DNA from: JBEIHX01 sp040381075
Lineage (GTDB): Bacteria; Pseudomonadota; Alphaproteobacteria; Caulobacterales; Aquidulcibacteraceae
Assembly: GCA_040381075.1 (NCBI GenBank)
Contig: JBEIHX010000004.1
Location: 1-64,000 of the forward strand
DNA: 64,000 bases
Reading direction: 5' to 3'
The position numbers were made by a program, and so were the translations under genes. Shown here piece by piece: positions 62,839-64,000 of this stretch. The notes under the pieces were generated by a model, which had not been told where the DNA came from, searched no databases, and saw nothing but the letters and a program-made list of their open reading frames with translations. The number at the start of each line of letters is the position of its first letter. Position 1 is the first letter of the stretch.

Positions 62839-63222
62839 TCAGTAGGGCTTGTACGACTTTTCCTCAAAAATGGAGGAGCCCAGCAATTCATTGATCCGGC
62901 GTTTCACCGCAGCACGGCGATCGTTCTCGCGGTAGACTGCACGCGCAAGCTCAATGAACTGCGCCCCGAAGTCCTGAGTGCGCTCGCAGGCCCGCTTTGC
63001 GTCCTCGATATCCCAAAGCGCTGCGTTGACACCCGCAAGCTCGCGGGTCAGCGCGTCCAACGCCTCGCTCGGGGCGATCGCCCCGTCGCGGGCTGCGCAC
63101 AACAGCGCCAGCTCCGCCTCAACATTGGCGCGCTTGGCCGCGTCGATCCGCGCCGCCTTGACCTCAAGAATCGTGATCTTGTCGATCAATTCGCCAGGCG
63201 CCACAGGGATCAGAACGTGCAT
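62839..63222 (-). CDS. DUF6165 family protein
   Basis: 127 residues. The start MHVLIPVAPGELIDKITILEVKAARI and the end RINELLGSSIFEEKSYKPY are the family's conserved blocks, with a helical Ala/Glu-rich middle. No catalytic motif, signal or membrane helix is seen. Family members often lie near polysaccharide or lipopolysaccharide genes, but no such genes are within reach here, so the role stays unknown. Confidence 0.85.
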   Translation of the reverse strand: MHVLIPVAPGELIDKITILEVKAARIDAAKRANVEAELALLCAARDGAIAPSEALDALTRELAGVNAALWDIEDAKRACERTQDFGAQFIELARAVYRENDRRAAVKRRINELLGSSIFEEKSYKPY

Positions 63223-63433
63223 GCCCCCCTGTCGCGCGCACAGCGTGCGGCGTCAACAGGTAAGGCGGACAGGCAGCGTTGAAGTGGGGCGCAGCAGCGC
63301 CCGCGCCCTCACCGCCAGCGCTGCCCGACCCGCCGGCCGGCCCAGGCGCCCGCCGGCCCACGCGTGCGGACCCGGACGGCGGCCGCAGCCGGATCATCGC
63401 ACGCCGCATCACGCCCTGCCCATCACCCCAGCC

Positions 63434-63463
63434 CCGCCAGCACACGCACCGCCAGCACACGCA
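63434..63463. repeat. Tandem duplication, 15-bp unit, two copies
   Basis: CCGCCAGCACACGCA occurs twice without mismatch, followed by CCGC. Confidence 0.88.
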
Positions 63464-63751
63464 CCGCGATGGCGCGTCCTTAGGAACGCGCAACCATTCT
63501 CTCCTGCGAGCGCCCCGTCATCGACGAGGCGGCTGGATGCACCGCGTGCACATCCTGTATGGCGCCGCAGGAACGCTGGCGGCGACGCCTTCGCCCCAGT
63601 GCGCCTCCATGGCGCAGGCCATCCGGCAGAGGGTCCTGCCATGCTGGCGTGGGAACGTCCGGCCGCCGCAAATGCGCCGCAGGCCAACCCCGGACTGTCC
63701 CGCATGTCCGGTCTTCTGGATGCGTCCCAGAACCGTTGCAGCTGCGGGTGA

Positions 63752-63796
63752 CTGTTTCAGACCCGACAACAGACTGTCAGACGGGGAGATGACAGT
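63752..63796. promoter_or_regulatory. Two adjacent inverted repeats, possible operators
   Basis: CTGTT-N11-AACAG (63752-63772) is followed with no gap by ACTGTCA-N10-TGACAGT (63773-63796). The similar CTGT/ACAG half-sites at regular spacing look like a double binding site for one dimeric regulator. No downstream gene is in the window. Confidence 0.4.
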
Positions 63797-64000
63797 CCCG
63801 GCAAAAGCACGAAAACTGCAGACGACGCAGGGTTCATGGGTGATACATCAGGCGAGGGGGCGATCTGTGAAGATCCCCCGACGCAACAGCCCGCCGCGCA
63901 CGACCATGTCAGGCGCAAGCCTCTCACAGCTCCTGCACGCTTGAGGAAATTCAGGACTTGAGGCGATGCGGCGCCGAGGCGGCGCATGAGGATCGCAGCG

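Larger units (their letters stand above)
63223..64000. other. Gene-free stretch to the right edge, with a repeat and tandem inverted repeats
   Basis: No gene is supported. It contains the two-copy 15-bp repeat at 63434-63463 and two adjacent inverted repeats at 63752-63796. A GATC-containing inverted repeat also lies near 63855-63880. It may be the promoter region of a gene beyond the window. Confidence 0.45.

Overview
The window is 64 kb of GC-rich bacterial chromosome, almost certainly from an alphaproteobacterium. The evidence is the set of lineage-restricted families (DUF2842, DUF2948, UPF0262, DUF6165), the murA-DUF2948-hisD-UPF0262-phosphatase-infA-maf-RNase-yacG order, a FixJ-like response regulator, the imuA-imuB-dnaE2 mutagenesis cassette, and LexA boxes of the alphaproteobacterial GAAC-N7-GAAC type. 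Genus cannot be fixed from the sequence alone. Almost all of it is ordinary core chromosome. The only mobile-element trace is a transposase-accessory fragment cut by the left edge.

Layout. 1-530: IS fragment, then tRNA-Val. 1.4-8.1 kb (minus): the proteostasis chain tig-clpP-clpX-lon-hup. 8.9 kb: tRNA-Leu. 9-12 kb (minus): XRE regulator, soluble PAS histidine kinase, FixJ-like regulator and a receiver-only protein. 12.5-16.1 kb (plus): DUF445 and MgtC/DUF4010 membrane proteins. 16.1-19.7 kb (minus): thiolase-family protein, histidine phosphatase, NAD(P)HX repair enzyme. 20.4-22.3 kb: glnB-glnA with a clear terminator. 22.7-26.4 kb: TetR repressor divergent from an EmrA/EmrB-type efflux pair, with a promoter and operator in the gap. 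26.4-32.3 kb (plus): HMG-CoA lyase, CoA-transferase, MaoC-phosphotransacetylase fusion, acetate kinase and a nitroreductase-like protein, tightly coupled. 32.4-34.6 kb: GGDEF-EAL sensor. 34.8 kb: tRNA-Phe. 36.2-43.0 kb (minus): the murA-to-yacG operon, followed by a GNAT acetyltransferase. 43.2-46.6 kb (minus): ctaA, rplM-rpsI, argC. 46.8-47.9 kb: DUF2842 and a lipoprotein. 48.3-54.0 kb: imuA-imuB-dnaE2. 55-58.6 kb: DEAD-box helicase and a polytopic membrane protein. 58.7-63.2 kb: aldehyde dehydrogenase, diguanylate cyclase, enoyl-CoA hydratase and a DUF6165 protein.

The most unusual property is not a gene. At least sixteen short tandem arrays, mostly with a 13- or 15-bp period, sit in gene-free or N-terminal-coding DNA. 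Each has its own unit sequence and no spacers. They occur beside tRNA-Leu, between divergent promoters, in the leader of the efflux operon, and in two protein N-termini. The LexA operator of imuA is itself a 15-bp tandem duplication giving two abutting boxes. A second notable point is a one-base frameshift in the low-molecular-weight phosphatase gene of an otherwise intact operon.
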